64,000 nucleotides of DNA from Streptomyces sp. PH10-H1. GTDB lineage: Bacteria; Actinomycetota; Actinomycetes; Streptomycetales; Streptomycetaceae. Below the pieces are notes generated by a model. It saw nothing but the letters and a program-made list of their open reading frames with translations. It did not search any database and was not told the DNA's origin. The DNA lies in the NCBI RefSeq assembly GCF_030063355.1, contig NZ_JASISZ010000033.1, positions 16,619 to 80,618 of the forward strand, read 5' to 3'. Both the position numbers and the translations under genes were made by a program. Positions 51,473 through 59,832 of the stretch are shown piece after piece. The first letter of the stretch is position 1. Every line of letters begins with the position of its first letter.

Positions 51473-52458
51473 CCCGCTTCCTGCTGCGCCGCACGGTCTC
51501 CGCCGCGATCGTCCTGCTGGTGCTGGCCGTCGTGCTGTACGCCGTCTTCTACCTGGCGCCCGGCGACCCCGCGCAACTGTCCTGCGGACCCAAGTGCTCG
51601 CCCGCCCAACTGCGACAGATCCGCGAGCAGATGGGCCTCGACGACTCGGTGTACGCCCAGTTCTGGCACTTCCTGAAGGGCATCGTCGCCGGCCATGACT
51701 ACAGCACCGGCACCGGAACCGTCCACTGCTCCGCGCCCTGCTTCGGCCAGTCCTACCGCACCGGCGAACTCGTCACCGACATCCTCCTCGCCAAGCTGCC
51801 CGCCACCGCCTCGCTCGCGCTCGGCGCGATGGTGCTGTGGCTGCTCCTCGGCGTCGGCACTGGGGTGCTGTCCGCGCTGCGCCGCGGCCGGCTCACCGAG
51901 CGGCTGCTCACCGGGCTCACGCTCGCCGGCACCGCGACACCGGTGTTCATCATCGGCATTCTGCTGCTGATGCTCTTCTGCTCGGTGCTGCAGTGGCTGC
52001 CCTACCCCTCGTACGTGCCCTTCACCGACGATCCGCAGCAGTGGGCCTGGAACCTGCTGCTGCCCTGGCTGGCGCTGGCGCTCGTCGAATCCGCCAAGTA
52101 CGCGCGGCTGACCCGTAGTTCCATGCTGGAGACTCTCGCGGAGGATCACATCCGTACCTTCCGCGCCTACGGCGTCAGCGAGCGCGCGATCATCGGACGG
52201 CACGCGCTGCGGGCCGCCCTCACCCCGGTGATCGCGCTGTCGGCGCTGGACCTGGGCTCGATGTTCGGCGGCGCGCTGCTGACGGAGTCACTGTTCAACG
52301 TGCCCGGTCTCGGCCAGAAACTCGTGCAGTCCGTCGAACTCAAGGACCTGCCGGTCGTGGTGGGCATCGTGCTCGTCATGGGCTTCGCCGTGGTCATCGC
52401 CAACGCTGCCGCGGATGTGCTCTACGCGCTGGCCGACCGACGGGTGGTGCTGGCATGA
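51469..52458 (+). CDS. ABC peptide transporter permease (DppB type)
   Basis: A 329-residue permease: the start FLLRRTVSAAIVLLVLAVVLYAVFYLAPGDP is a DppB signature, and EDHIRTFRAYGVSERAIIGRHALR forms the EAA loop. An inserted, Cys-containing periplasmic loop (LSCGPKCSPAQ, VHCSAPCFGQ) between helices 1 and 2 has four cysteines, suggesting disulfides or a metal. ATGA overlap with the previous gene. Confidence 0.92.
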   Translation: MTRFLLRRTVSAAIVLLVLAVVLYAVFYLAPGDPAQLSCGPKCSPAQLRQIREQMGLDDSVYAQFWHFLKGIVAGHDYSTGTGTVHCSAPCFGQSYRTGELVTDILLAKLPATASLALGAMVLWLLLGVGTGVLSALRRGRLTERLLTGLTLAGTATPVFIIGILLLMLFCSVLQWLPYPSYVPFTDDPQQWAWNLLLPWLALALVESAKYARLTRSSMLETLAEDHIRTFRAYGVSERAIIGRHALRAALTPVIALSALDLGSMFGGALLTESLFNVPGLGQKLVQSVELKDLPVVVGIVLVMGFAVVIANAAADVLYALADRRVVLA

Positions 52459-54194
52459 GCGCGGTCAATGGTTCCGCGGCTGCTTCTGCAGCGGCTTCTG
52501 AGGCTGGTTCTGCGGTTGCTTCCGCCGAGCCGCTGGTCGAGGTCAAGGACCTCGTCATCGACTTCCCGACTGCCTCGGGCACCGTACGGGCCGTCGACGG
52601 TCTCACCTTCCGGCTCGAAGCCGGCGGCGCGCTCGGCATCGTCGGCGAATCGGGCTCCGGCAAGAGCGCCACCGCGTACGCCCTGCTCGATCTGCACCGG
52701 GGGACCGGCGCGAAGACCGGCGGCACCGTACGGGTCGCCGGGACGGACGTCCTCGGCGCCGACGACTCCGTGCTGCGGCGGCTGCGCGGCGGGCAGGCGG
52801 CGATGGTCTTCCAGGACCCGCTGTCCTCGCTCGACCCGTACTACGCCATCGGTGACCAGATCGCCGAGGTCTACCGCGTGCATGTGAAGGCGACCCGGCG
52901 CGCCGCCCGCGAGCGGGCCGTCCAGGTGCTGGACCGGGTCGGCATCCCCGACGCAGCCCGGCGCTCGCGCGCCCGGCCGCACGAGTTCAGCGGCGGCATG
53001 CGGCAGCGCGCGCTCATCGCCATGGCGCTGGCCTGCGAGCCTCGGCTGCTGATCGCGGACGAGCCGACCACCGCCCTCGACGTCACCGTCCAGGCCCAGA
53101 TCCTCGACCTGTTGCACGAGCTGCGCGCCGAGACCGGGATGGGGCTGCTGCTCGTCACTCACGACCTGGGCGTGGTAGCCGGCAGCGTCGACGACGTCCT
53201 CGTCATGCGGAACGGCTCCGCCGTGGAGCGCGGGCCGGTGAGCGCCGTACTGGACGCTCCGCGCGAGCCGTACACACGGGCGCTGCTCGCGGCGGTGCCG
53301 CAGGTGGACGGGGCCAGGACCGTCACGATCGTGAAGCCGCGCGAGGCGCCGGATGAAGCCGCTGATGTTGTGGCGGAGGCTCCGCTGCTCGAAGCCGTCG
53401 GACTGCGGCGGGAGTTCGGCGGGCGCCGGGACACCGTGACCGCCGTGGACGGCGTGTCGCTGACCGTACGGCGGGGCGAGACCCTCGGCATCGTCGGCGA
53501 GAGCGGCAGCGGGAAGACCACCCTCGGGCGGATGCTGGTGCGGCTGCTGGACCCCACCGCCGGTGAACTCCGGTACGGGGGGCGGGACATCGGCTCGCTC
53601 AGCGACAAGGCACTGCGCCCGCTGCGGCGCGAGCTGCAGATGGTCTTCCAGGATCCGGTCTCTTCGCTGAACCCGAGGCGCAGCATCGGCGAGTCGATCG
53701 CCGACCCGCTGCGGGCGGCGGGGGAGCTTTCCGACAAGGCCGTCATCGAGCGGGTACGGGAACTGCTGGAGCGGGTCGGGCTCGAACCGGACTGGTACCA
53801 CCGCTATCCGCACGAGTTCAGCGGCGGGCAGCGGCAACGGGTCGGGATCGCGCGGGCACTGGCGCCGTCCCCGAAGCTGATCGTCTGCGACGAGCCGGTC
53901 TCGGCGCTGGACGTGACGACCCAGGCCCAAGTCGTCGCACTCCTCGGGGAGCTGCAGCGCGACCTCGGACTCTCGCTGGTCTTCATCGCGCACGACCTGG
54001 CCGTGGTGCGGCAGGTGAGCGACCGGGTCGCGGTCATGCGGGCCGGCCTGATCGTCGAGGAGGGCCCGGCGGACACGGTGTACGACTCGCCCCAGCATGC
54101 CTATACCAAGGGCCTGCTGGCGGCCGTGCCGGTGCTCGATCCGGTCGAGTCCTCTGCGCGGCGGGCGAGCCGCAAGCGGCTCGCGGCGGTCTGA
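52455..54194 (+). CDS. Fused DppD-DppF ATPase of the peptide transporter
   Basis: A 579-residue protein carrying two nucleotide-binding domains: NBD1 (Walker A GESGSGKSATAYAL, signature FSGGMRQR) and NBD2 (Walker A GESGSGKTTLGRM, signature FSGGQRQRV), each followed by the oligopeptide-ATPase motif. In E. coli they are separate DppD and DppF. An Ala/Ser-rich stretch of ~30 residues precedes NBD1. The operon is thus complete: binding protein, two permeases, both ATPases. Confidence 0.92.
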   Translation: MSAVNGSAAASAAASEAGSAVASAEPLVEVKDLVIDFPTASGTVRAVDGLTFRLEAGGALGIVGESGSGKSATAYALLDLHRGTGAKTGGTVRVAGTDVLGADDSVLRRLRGGQAAMVFQDPLSSLDPYYAIGDQIAEVYRVHVKATRRAARERAVQVLDRVGIPDAARRSRARPHEFSGGMRQRALIAMALACEPRLLIADEPTTALDVTVQAQILDLLHELRAETGMGLLLVTHDLGVVAGSVDDVLVMRNGSAVERGPVSAVLDAPREPYTRALLAAVPQVDGARTVTIVKPREAPDEAADVVAEAPLLEAVGLRREFGGRRDTVTAVDGVSLTVRRGETLGIVGESGSGKTTLGRMLVRLLDPTAGELRYGGRDIGSLSDKALRPLRRELQMVFQDPVSSLNPRRSIGESIADPLRAAGELSDKAVIERVRELLERVGLEPDWYHRYPHEFSGGQRQRVGIARALAPSPKLIVCDEPVSALDVTTQAQVVALLGELQRDLGLSLVFIAHDLAVVRQVSDRVAVMRAGLIVEEGPADTVYDSPQHAYTKGLLAAVPVLDPVESSARRASRKRLAAV

Positions 54195-54327
54195 GACGGC
54201 GTCCGGCGGGTGTCCGGCCGGTTCCGGTGAGAGATGATCGACGGCTGAGTGGAGTGCGAGGTTCCGCGCACCCTAAGCAACGGCAACGCGTAGTGGCGCG
54301 AGAAGTTACGACCGTTCACCCCTTCTG

Positions 54328-54359
54328 GTGGCGCGGCGGACAACCGTCCGTCGCGCCAC
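54328..54359. terminator. 14-bp hairpin after the ABC operon
   Basis: Arms 54328-54341 and 54346-54359 (one G-U) around AACC, 134 nt past the ATPase stop and 92 nt before the glycosyltransferase start. Probably ends the transporter transcript; a leader structure for the next operon is the alternative. Confidence 0.6.
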
Positions 54360-54450
54360 TGTCGTACCGGCATACCGTCATCGCGCCGGGCAGACCGATC
54401 CGCCGTCCGGTGAATTCCTGAGCGGACCGGTGAAGGGAGGGGGCGCACAC

Positions 54451-56214
54451 ATGCGCATCGCATTGCTCACCGAGGGTGGCTATCCGTACGCACGTGGTGA
54501 GGGGGGCGCCTGGTGCGACCGGCTCGTACGCGGGCTCCCCGGCCATGAATTCGAGGTGTACGCGCTGAGCCGGTCCCAGGCGACGGAGGCCGGGGGAAAG
54601 GTCGAACTGCCGTCGCAGGTCCGGCGGGTGCGGACCGAGCGCCTCTGGGGCGCGCCACCGGGGGACGACGGCGGGCGGGCCGCCCGCCGGGCCCGGCGGC
54701 ACCGCTTCGTCGACCACTACCGGGAGCTGGCCGCCGCGCTGGCGGGTGGCGACGCGGGATCAGACGCCGTATCCGCCGGATCAGACGCCTTATCCGATGC
54801 CGTATCCAGTGCCGTATCCGATGCCGTATCCGATGCCGGATCGGACGGCTATGGCGGCCCGCGGGCCGACCGCTTCGCCGCAGGGCTCTACGGGCTCGCC
54901 GAACTCGCCCGCGAGGACGGCGGCCTCCCCGGACTGCTCCGCTCCGAGCACGCCCTGCGCGCCCTGGAGGACGCCTGCCGCGCCCCCGGCGTACGACCCC
55001 TGCTCGCCGCCGTCGGCGTAGGCGACCTGCTGACCGCTGCCGAACTCCTGGAACGCGCCCTGCGGCCGCTGTCCGCCCCCTGGTACGAAGCGGACGAGCT
55101 CGGCGCCGCCGACCTGTGCCACGCCGTCTCCGGCGGCCCGGCGACGCTTCCCGGGCTCCTGGCCAAACGGTTCTTCGGCACACCGCTCCTCGTCACTGAG
55201 TACGGCGTCCGGCTGCGCGAAGCGCTCCTCGCGCACCGGGCAGCGGGGCTGCCCGCCGAAGTCCGCGCCCTCCTCACCGCCTTCCACCGGCTGCTCGCCG
55301 GCGAGTCCTACCGCGAGGCGGCCCTGATCACTCCCGGAAGCACCCACTCGCGCCGCTGGCAGGAACGGTGCGGCGCCGAGCGTTCCCGGTTGCGGACCGT
55401 CTACCCGGGCATGGAAGCGGCGGAGGCCGCCGGCGCCGACGCACCCGCCGGGCACGCCGACCCGACCCTCACCTGGGTCGGCCGCGCGGATCCCGCCAAG
55501 GACCTCATCGCGCTGCTGCACGCCTTCGACGCGATACGCAAGGCGGAACCGGGCGCTCGGCTCCGTATCCTCCACGTACGCGGCGGCACCGACGCCTACC
55601 TCGCGGACTGCCGCACCCTGGCCGCCCAGCTCTTCCCCGACGAGGCCCGGGACGCGGTGACCGTCGGCGAGAGCCCCGTCACCTTCGAGGAGATCGGCTC
55701 ACCCGGCGCCCCACAACTCGCGGACGCCTACGCCTCCGGCGATGTCGTCGTCCTGTCCAGCATCGTCGAGGGATTTCCCCTCAGCCTCGTCGAGGCGATG
55801 TTCTGCGGGCGCGCCACGGTCTCCACCGATGTGGGCGCCGTCCGCGAGGTCATCGGCGGCACGGGTCTCGTCGTACCGCCCCGCAACCCCAAGGCGCTCG
55901 CGGACGCCTGCCTCGCGCTGCTGCACGATCCCGAGCGCTCCGCCAGGCTCGGCGCCGCCGCGCGGGAGCGGGCGCTCGAACTCTTCACCGTGGAGCGGTG
56001 CGTGGGCGCGTTCCGCGAGATCTATCTGGAGCTGGTCGCCCACTGTCCGGTACGGCGCGAGCCGCTCCTCGACACCGACGGCGTGCCCCGCCCCTTCTCC
56101 GAGCCCGCCGAGGCCCATGTCCCCGGCCGCCTCACCCCGGTTCTGCCCGCCCCCGCCTGGGCGCGCCGCCCCCAACCCGTCGGCTTCACCTTCCCCGGCG
56201 GTGACCTCACATGA
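54451..56214 (+). CDS. PelF-like glycosyltransferase (GT4 with DUF3492)
   Basis: A 587-residue glycosyltransferase. Residues 1-~330 match DUF3492 (MRIALLTEGGYPYARGEGGA is the family's opening, with the WCD that follows); the GT-B C-terminal domain shows LTWVGRADPAKDL and the EX7E-type donor site SSIVEGFPLSLVEAMFCG. PelF uses UDP-GalNAc to build Pel polysaccharide in Pseudomonas; that donor is only inferred. ATG at 54451 after AGGGAGGGGG. Residues ~103-130 contain repeated SDAVS units. It overlaps the next gene by ATGA. Confidence 0.85.
   Translation: MRIALLTEGGYPYARGEGGAWCDRLVRGLPGHEFEVYALSRSQATEAGGKVELPSQVRRVRTERLWGAPPGDDGGRAARRARRHRFVDHYRELAAALAGGDAGSDAVSAGSDALSDAVSSAVSDAVSDAGSDGYGGPRADRFAAGLYGLAELAREDGGLPGLLRSEHALRALEDACRAPGVRPLLAAVGVGDLLTAAELLERALRPLSAPWYEADELGAADLCHAVSGGPATLPGLLAKRFFGTPLLVTEYGVRLREALLAHRAAGLPAEVRALLTAFHRLLAGESYREAALITPGSTHSRRWQERCGAERSRLRTVYPGMEAAEAAGADAPAGHADPTLTWVGRADPAKDLIALLHAFDAIRKAEPGARLRILHVRGGTDAYLADCRTLAAQLFPDEARDAVTVGESPVTFEEIGSPGAPQLADAYASGDVVVLSSIVEGFPLSLVEAMFCGRATVSTDVGAVREVIGGTGLVVPPRNPKALADACLALLHDPERSARLGAAARERALELFTVERCVGAFREIYLELVAHCPVRREPLLDTDGVPRPFSEPAEAHVPGRLTPVLPAPAWARRPQPVGFTFPGGDLT
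54757..54846 (+). repeat. Imperfect 12-bp tandem repeat in the PelF-like gene
   Basis: About seven copies of a unit near GCCGTATCCGAT encode SDAV(S) repeats in a linker of the DUF3492 part. In frame. Confidence 0.8.
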
Positions 56215-57824
56215 CCGCTTCCCGTGGCTCCGCCCAGGCCGCCCTCCTCGCCCGCATCCTTTCCGACGTCCCCACCAACCCCACTGACCCCATCGACACC
56301 TTCCCGGGCGCCGACCTCCTCCCCCCGGCCTTCCGCCGCCCCGCCGCCGCCCCGGCCCCGGCCCCGGCCCCGGCCCCGGCCCCGGCCCCGGCCCCGGCCC
56401 CGGCCCCGGAGCCGGAGGACGGCGCAGCGGTCGCCGCGGCCGAAGCCGAGGGTCTGAGCGGCTGCGTAGAACCCACCTCCGACGCCTCCGCCACGTCCGA
56501 CCGCTTGAATGCGACCGGCCCCATCGCCCAGGCGGAACCCACCCCCGACGCCCCGCGCCAGGACACACCCGACGACGCCGCGATGCCGCCGTCAACACCC
56601 GGGCCGGACAACCCCGGTGAGGTGCCACCCCGGCTTGCGGATTCGCCCACCGCCGAGCCGGACGCCGCCGGCGAGATGACTCCCGCCCGGATCGCGAGCC
56701 TTGAGGCCGGTGCGGCGGGTGCATCGGACGAACCCGCGGGGAAGACCGCGGTGCCGCGGCGGAGGGGACCGGCCGACCCCGTACGCGGGGTGATGCACCG
56801 GCACGAGGAGCTGTGCGCGGGGGCGGTGGATGTGCTGGAGATCGCCGCCGGGCTGGAGGCGCACGGGGTCACGGACCGGGTGGCGGGGCGGTTCCGGCAC
56901 CGGGACGTGTTCTCGCTGGCCGACGAGCTCTACGCCCGCGTGCCGCGCGCCGCGGCCGGGGCGCGGCAGGGCGGCCCGGGGCCGGCGGCGCGGGTCGGCC
57001 CGGTACGGGTCGGTGCGCTGCATCTGCTGCCCGGCGCGGGCTGTGCGGCGGCCGTGTTCGTGGTGCGGTCGCCGGCTGTGGGCGCGGTGGTGGCGCTGCT
57101 GGTCGCGCTGGCGACATGGGCGGCGCTGCGGCGCGGTCCGCTGCGTACCGAGGGCGGTGGCGGGGCGCTGTGGGGCGGGTGGCTGCTGGCGTTCGCGCTG
57201 TGCGGCGGCCCGCTGCTGGCGGGGCTGCTCGACGCGCCGTTCGATCCGCCCGCCACGGGCCCGTTCGTGGCGCTGGCCTTCACCCTGGCTCCCGCGGCGT
57301 GGTGTGCGCACCGCTTCGCGCTGCGGGCGCGGGCCGATCTCGCGCAGAGCCGCGGGCTCGGGGAGTTCGCCGCCCGGGTACGCCCGCTGCTCGCGGGCAC
57401 CTTCGTGCTGTATCTCGCGGTGCTGCTCGCGTTCCTGTGGGCCGCCGCCGCGCTCGTGGGTCCAGCCGGCGTCGCCGGGACGGCGGCGCTCGGGATGTTG
57501 CTGTTCACGGCCCGGCTGCTCACCGTGCACGGCTCCGGCCGCGCAGCGGCATGGGGGACGGGCGCGGTCGTGGCCGTCGAGGGGGCCGCGCTCGCCGCGG
57601 CCGTACTGCACCACGTACCGGGCCTGGCGGCTCTCGGGACCCCGGTCGAGTGGGTCGGCCCGACGGCGATACCGGCCCTGGCCTGCGGCTGCGCCGCCGT
57701 GGCCCTGGTGGCGCACGCCTTCCGCGCCCTCGCCTGGGCCTCGGCGCACGGAACGGGTACCGGCGACCTCCGCCCCCGCCACCGTACGAAAGACCTTCGC
57801 AACACCAACCAGGAGAAACGTTGA
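56211..57824 (+). CDS. Multi-pass membrane protein of the Pel-like locus
   Basis: A 537-residue protein: disordered N-terminal ~190 residues with a run of Pro-Ala, then a short soluble helix region (HRHEELCAGAVDVLEIAAGLE), and about eight helices from residue ~265 (e.g. AVVALLVALATWAAL, LLAGTFVLYLAVLLAFLWAAAALV). SRGLGEFAARVRPLL in a loop is reminiscent of polysaccharide flippases, so a PelG-like export role is possible but unproven; true PelG has 12 helices. ATG overlaps the glycosyltransferase stop. Confidence 0.78.
   Translation: MTASRGSAQAALLARILSDVPTNPTDPIDTFPGADLLPPAFRRPAAAPAPAPAPAPAPAPAPAPAPEPEDGAAVAAAEAEGLSGCVEPTSDASATSDRLNATGPIAQAEPTPDAPRQDTPDDAAMPPSTPGPDNPGEVPPRLADSPTAEPDAAGEMTPARIASLEAGAAGASDEPAGKTAVPRRRGPADPVRGVMHRHEELCAGAVDVLEIAAGLEAHGVTDRVAGRFRHRDVFSLADELYARVPRAAAGARQGGPGPAARVGPVRVGALHLLPGAGCAAAVFVVRSPAVGAVVALLVALATWAALRRGPLRTEGGGGALWGGWLLAFALCGGPLLAGLLDAPFDPPATGPFVALAFTLAPAAWCAHRFALRARADLAQSRGLGEFAARVRPLLAGTFVLYLAVLLAFLWAAAALVGPAGVAGTAALGMLLFTARLLTVHGSGRAAAWGTGAVVAVEGAALAAAVLHHVPGLAALGTPVEWVGPTAIPALACGCAAVALVAHAFRALAWASAHGTGTGDLRPRHRTKDLRNTNQEKR
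56350..56412 (+). repeat. Hexanucleotide repeat (CCCCGG)n coding for Pro-Ala
   Basis: About ten copies of CCCCGG in tandem, in frame. Highly prone to slippage. Confidence 0.9.
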
Positions 57825-57879
57825 TCACGCACCGAACGACCCCGCACCGCCGACCGCGCAGGAAAGCGCACCGGCAAGG

Positions 57880-57927
57880 ACTCCGGCAGGGACTCCGGCA
57901 GGGACTCCGGCAGGGACTCCGGCAGGG
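57880..57927 (+). repeat. Four perfect 12-bp repeats containing the epimerase ribosome site
   Basis: Unit ACTCCGGCAGGG repeats four times without change; the last copy runs into GGGAGG, the ribosome site of the epimerase gene. Confidence 0.9.
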
Positions 57928-57939
57928 AGGCGTCAGCCG

Positions 57940-58851
57940 ATGAGAGTGCTGCTGCTCGGAGCCGATGGTTTCCTCGGCCGCCACGTGGCTGAACGGCTGC
58001 TCGCCGACCCCGCCGTACAGCTCACCGCGCTGGGGCGGAGCGATGACGCCGATGTGCGGTTCGACCTGGCGAGCGGGGCGCCGGGCGCGCTGTCCAGGTT
58101 CCTGGACGCCGTGCACCCGGGCGTCGTCGTCAATTGCGCGGGCGCGACCCGTGGCGGGGCCCGGGACCTGACCCGGCACAACACGGTGGCGGTGGCGACC
58201 GTGTGCGAGGCGATGCGGCGCAGCGGCACCGCCGCGCGCCTGGTGCAGGTGGGGTGCGCGGCGGAGTACGGTCCTTCGCCGGTCGGCGCGTCGACCGCCG
58301 AGGACGCGGTGCCGCGCCCCGGCGGGCCGTACGGGGTGAGCAAGCTCGCCGCGTCCGAGCTGGTGCTGGGCTCGGGCCTCGACGCGGTGGTGCTGCGGGT
58401 GTTCAACCCGGTCGGCCCCGGCACGCCGAGGAGTTCGCCGCTGGGGCGCGTGGCCGAGGCGCTGCGCCGGGCGATGCAGAGCGGCGACGGCGAGCTGAAG
58501 CTCGGCGGTCTGGCCGTGCAGCGCGACTTCATCGACGTACGGGACGTGGCGCGGGCCGTGCACGCGGCTTCGCTGTCGGCCGCGCAGGGTCTGGTGAACA
58601 TCGGGTCCGGCCGGGCCGTACGTATGCGTGACATGGCTGCCGGGCTCGCGCATGTCGCGGGTTACGACGGCTCCCTGCACGAGCTGGACGATCCGCAGGC
58701 CCCGCCCGGCGCGCCCCCGTACCCCGACGGCTGCGGCATCTGGCAGCAGGCGGATGTACGGACGGCGCGCGACCGGCTGGGCTGGCGGCCCCGTATCGGC
58801 CTCGAGGAATCGCTGGCCGACGTCTGGATGGAGGCGGCATGCCGCGTCTGA
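57940..58851 (+). CDS. NAD-dependent epimerase/dehydratase (SDR)
   Basis: A 303-residue extended short-chain dehydrogenase: nucleotide motif GADGFLGRH at residues 8-16, catalytic YGVSK, and FIDVRDVARAV typical of sugar-nucleotide epimerases. By analogy with PelX-type UDP-GlcNAc C4-epimerases it may supply UDP-GalNAc to the glycosyltransferase; sequence does not prove the substrate. ATG at 57940 with AGGGAGG 9 nt upstream. It shares 13 nt with the following gene. Confidence 0.85.
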   Translation: MRVLLLGADGFLGRHVAERLLADPAVQLTALGRSDDADVRFDLASGAPGALSRFLDAVHPGVVVNCAGATRGGARDLTRHNTVAVATVCEAMRRSGTAARLVQVGCAAEYGPSPVGASTAEDAVPRPGGPYGVSKLAASELVLGSGLDAVVLRVFNPVGPGTPRSSPLGRVAEALRRAMQSGDGELKLGGLAVQRDFIDVRDVARAVHAASLSAAQGLVNIGSGRAVRMRDMAAGLAHVAGYDGSLHELDDPQAPPGAPPYPDGCGIWQQADVRTARDRLGWRPRIGLEESLADVWMEAACRV

Positions 58852-59723
58852 CACCACCCCACTTCTGGAGCGCGGGGCCGCGCGACCGGTCCTCCGGTGT
58901 TCCGGGCCGCTCCGGCGTCTCCGGAACCTCCCGAAACGGAGACGCAGGCGGCCAGGCCCGTTCCGACCGGCTCGGCTTCGGCGTGCCGGTGAACGCCCAC
59001 CCGCTGGTCGCTCCCGCCGAGTGGGGCGAACTCGCCCGCCTGGGAACGCCGTTGCACTGGGTGGTGCTGAATGTGGCACGCGGTCCCGGCACCCGGCCCG
59101 ACGCGCTCTACACGGAGGCGGTGACACGGGTCCGCGAGAGCGGCGTGCCGGTCCTCGGCCATCTGGACGCCCGGCTCGGCGAGCGGCCGTTCGGTGAGCT
59201 GGTCTCGGAGGCCTCCCACTACCTGGACTGGTACCGGGTGGACGGCTTCTACGTGCACCGGGCGCCGACCGAGCGTTCCGAGGCGCACGAGTGCCGCCGG
59301 CTGACGACGACCCTGCGCGCGCTGCTGGCGGGCGGGGACGGGGCGGCGGACGGAGCCCGCGAGAGCGGTGGTGACGGCGGCGACGGGCACATCGTGCTGG
59401 GGCACGGCACGCATCCGTACCCCGGGTATGCCGAGATCGCCGACCAGCTGGTGACGTTCTCCGGACCGTGGACCCACTACCGCTGGTCCGAGGCGCCGGA
59501 GTGGACCGCCTCGTACCCGCCGGAGCGCTTCGCGCACCTCGTCCACGGTGTGCCGCGGTCGCATCTGGAGACGGCGATGCGGATCGCCCGCTGGCAGGGC
59601 GCGGCCACCGTCTGCTTCACGGACCGCACCGACCGGGACGGGACCGATCCGTGGGAGGGTCTCGCAGGCTACTGGGACGAATCGGTACGAACGTTACGTA
59701 AGCAGCCGCCGCCCAGTATCTGA
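58839..59723 (+). CDS. Spherulin-4-like protein (GH114/GH135 fold), catalytic acids missing
   Basis: A 294-residue TIM-barrel-type protein related to spherulation-specific family 4. Seen: FGVPVNAHPLVAPAEW, DWYRVDGFYVHRAPTERSE, and DQLVTFSGPWTHYRW. In active GH135 enzymes such as Aspergillus Sph3 the equivalent of VDGFYVHRAPT reads like DGIFFDEAP; the Asp-Glu pair is His-Arg here, so hydrolysis is unlikely. No signal peptide is visible. Last gene of the Pel-like set, 109 nt before moeZ. Confidence 0.78.
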   Translation: MPRLTPPHFWSAGPRDRSSGVPGRSGVSGTSRNGDAGGQARSDRLGFGVPVNAHPLVAPAEWGELARLGTPLHWVVLNVARGPGTRPDALYTEAVTRVRESGVPVLGHLDARLGERPFGELVSEASHYLDWYRVDGFYVHRAPTERSEAHECRRLTTTLRALLAGGDGAADGARESGGDGGDGHIVLGHGTHPYPGYAEIADQLVTFSGPWTHYRWSEAPEWTASYPPERFAHLVHGVPRSHLETAMRIARWQGAATVCFTDRTDRDGTDPWEGLAGYWDESVRTLRKQPPPSI

Positions 59724-59832
59724 GGCGATTCGGTCTCGCTCCTCGGACCGGGTGTCTCGGAATGAAGACCGGCGTGGCAGTGTTACGGAGAGACCACCCG
59801 TACACCCGTATGCCTACCGATCCGGAGTCCCC

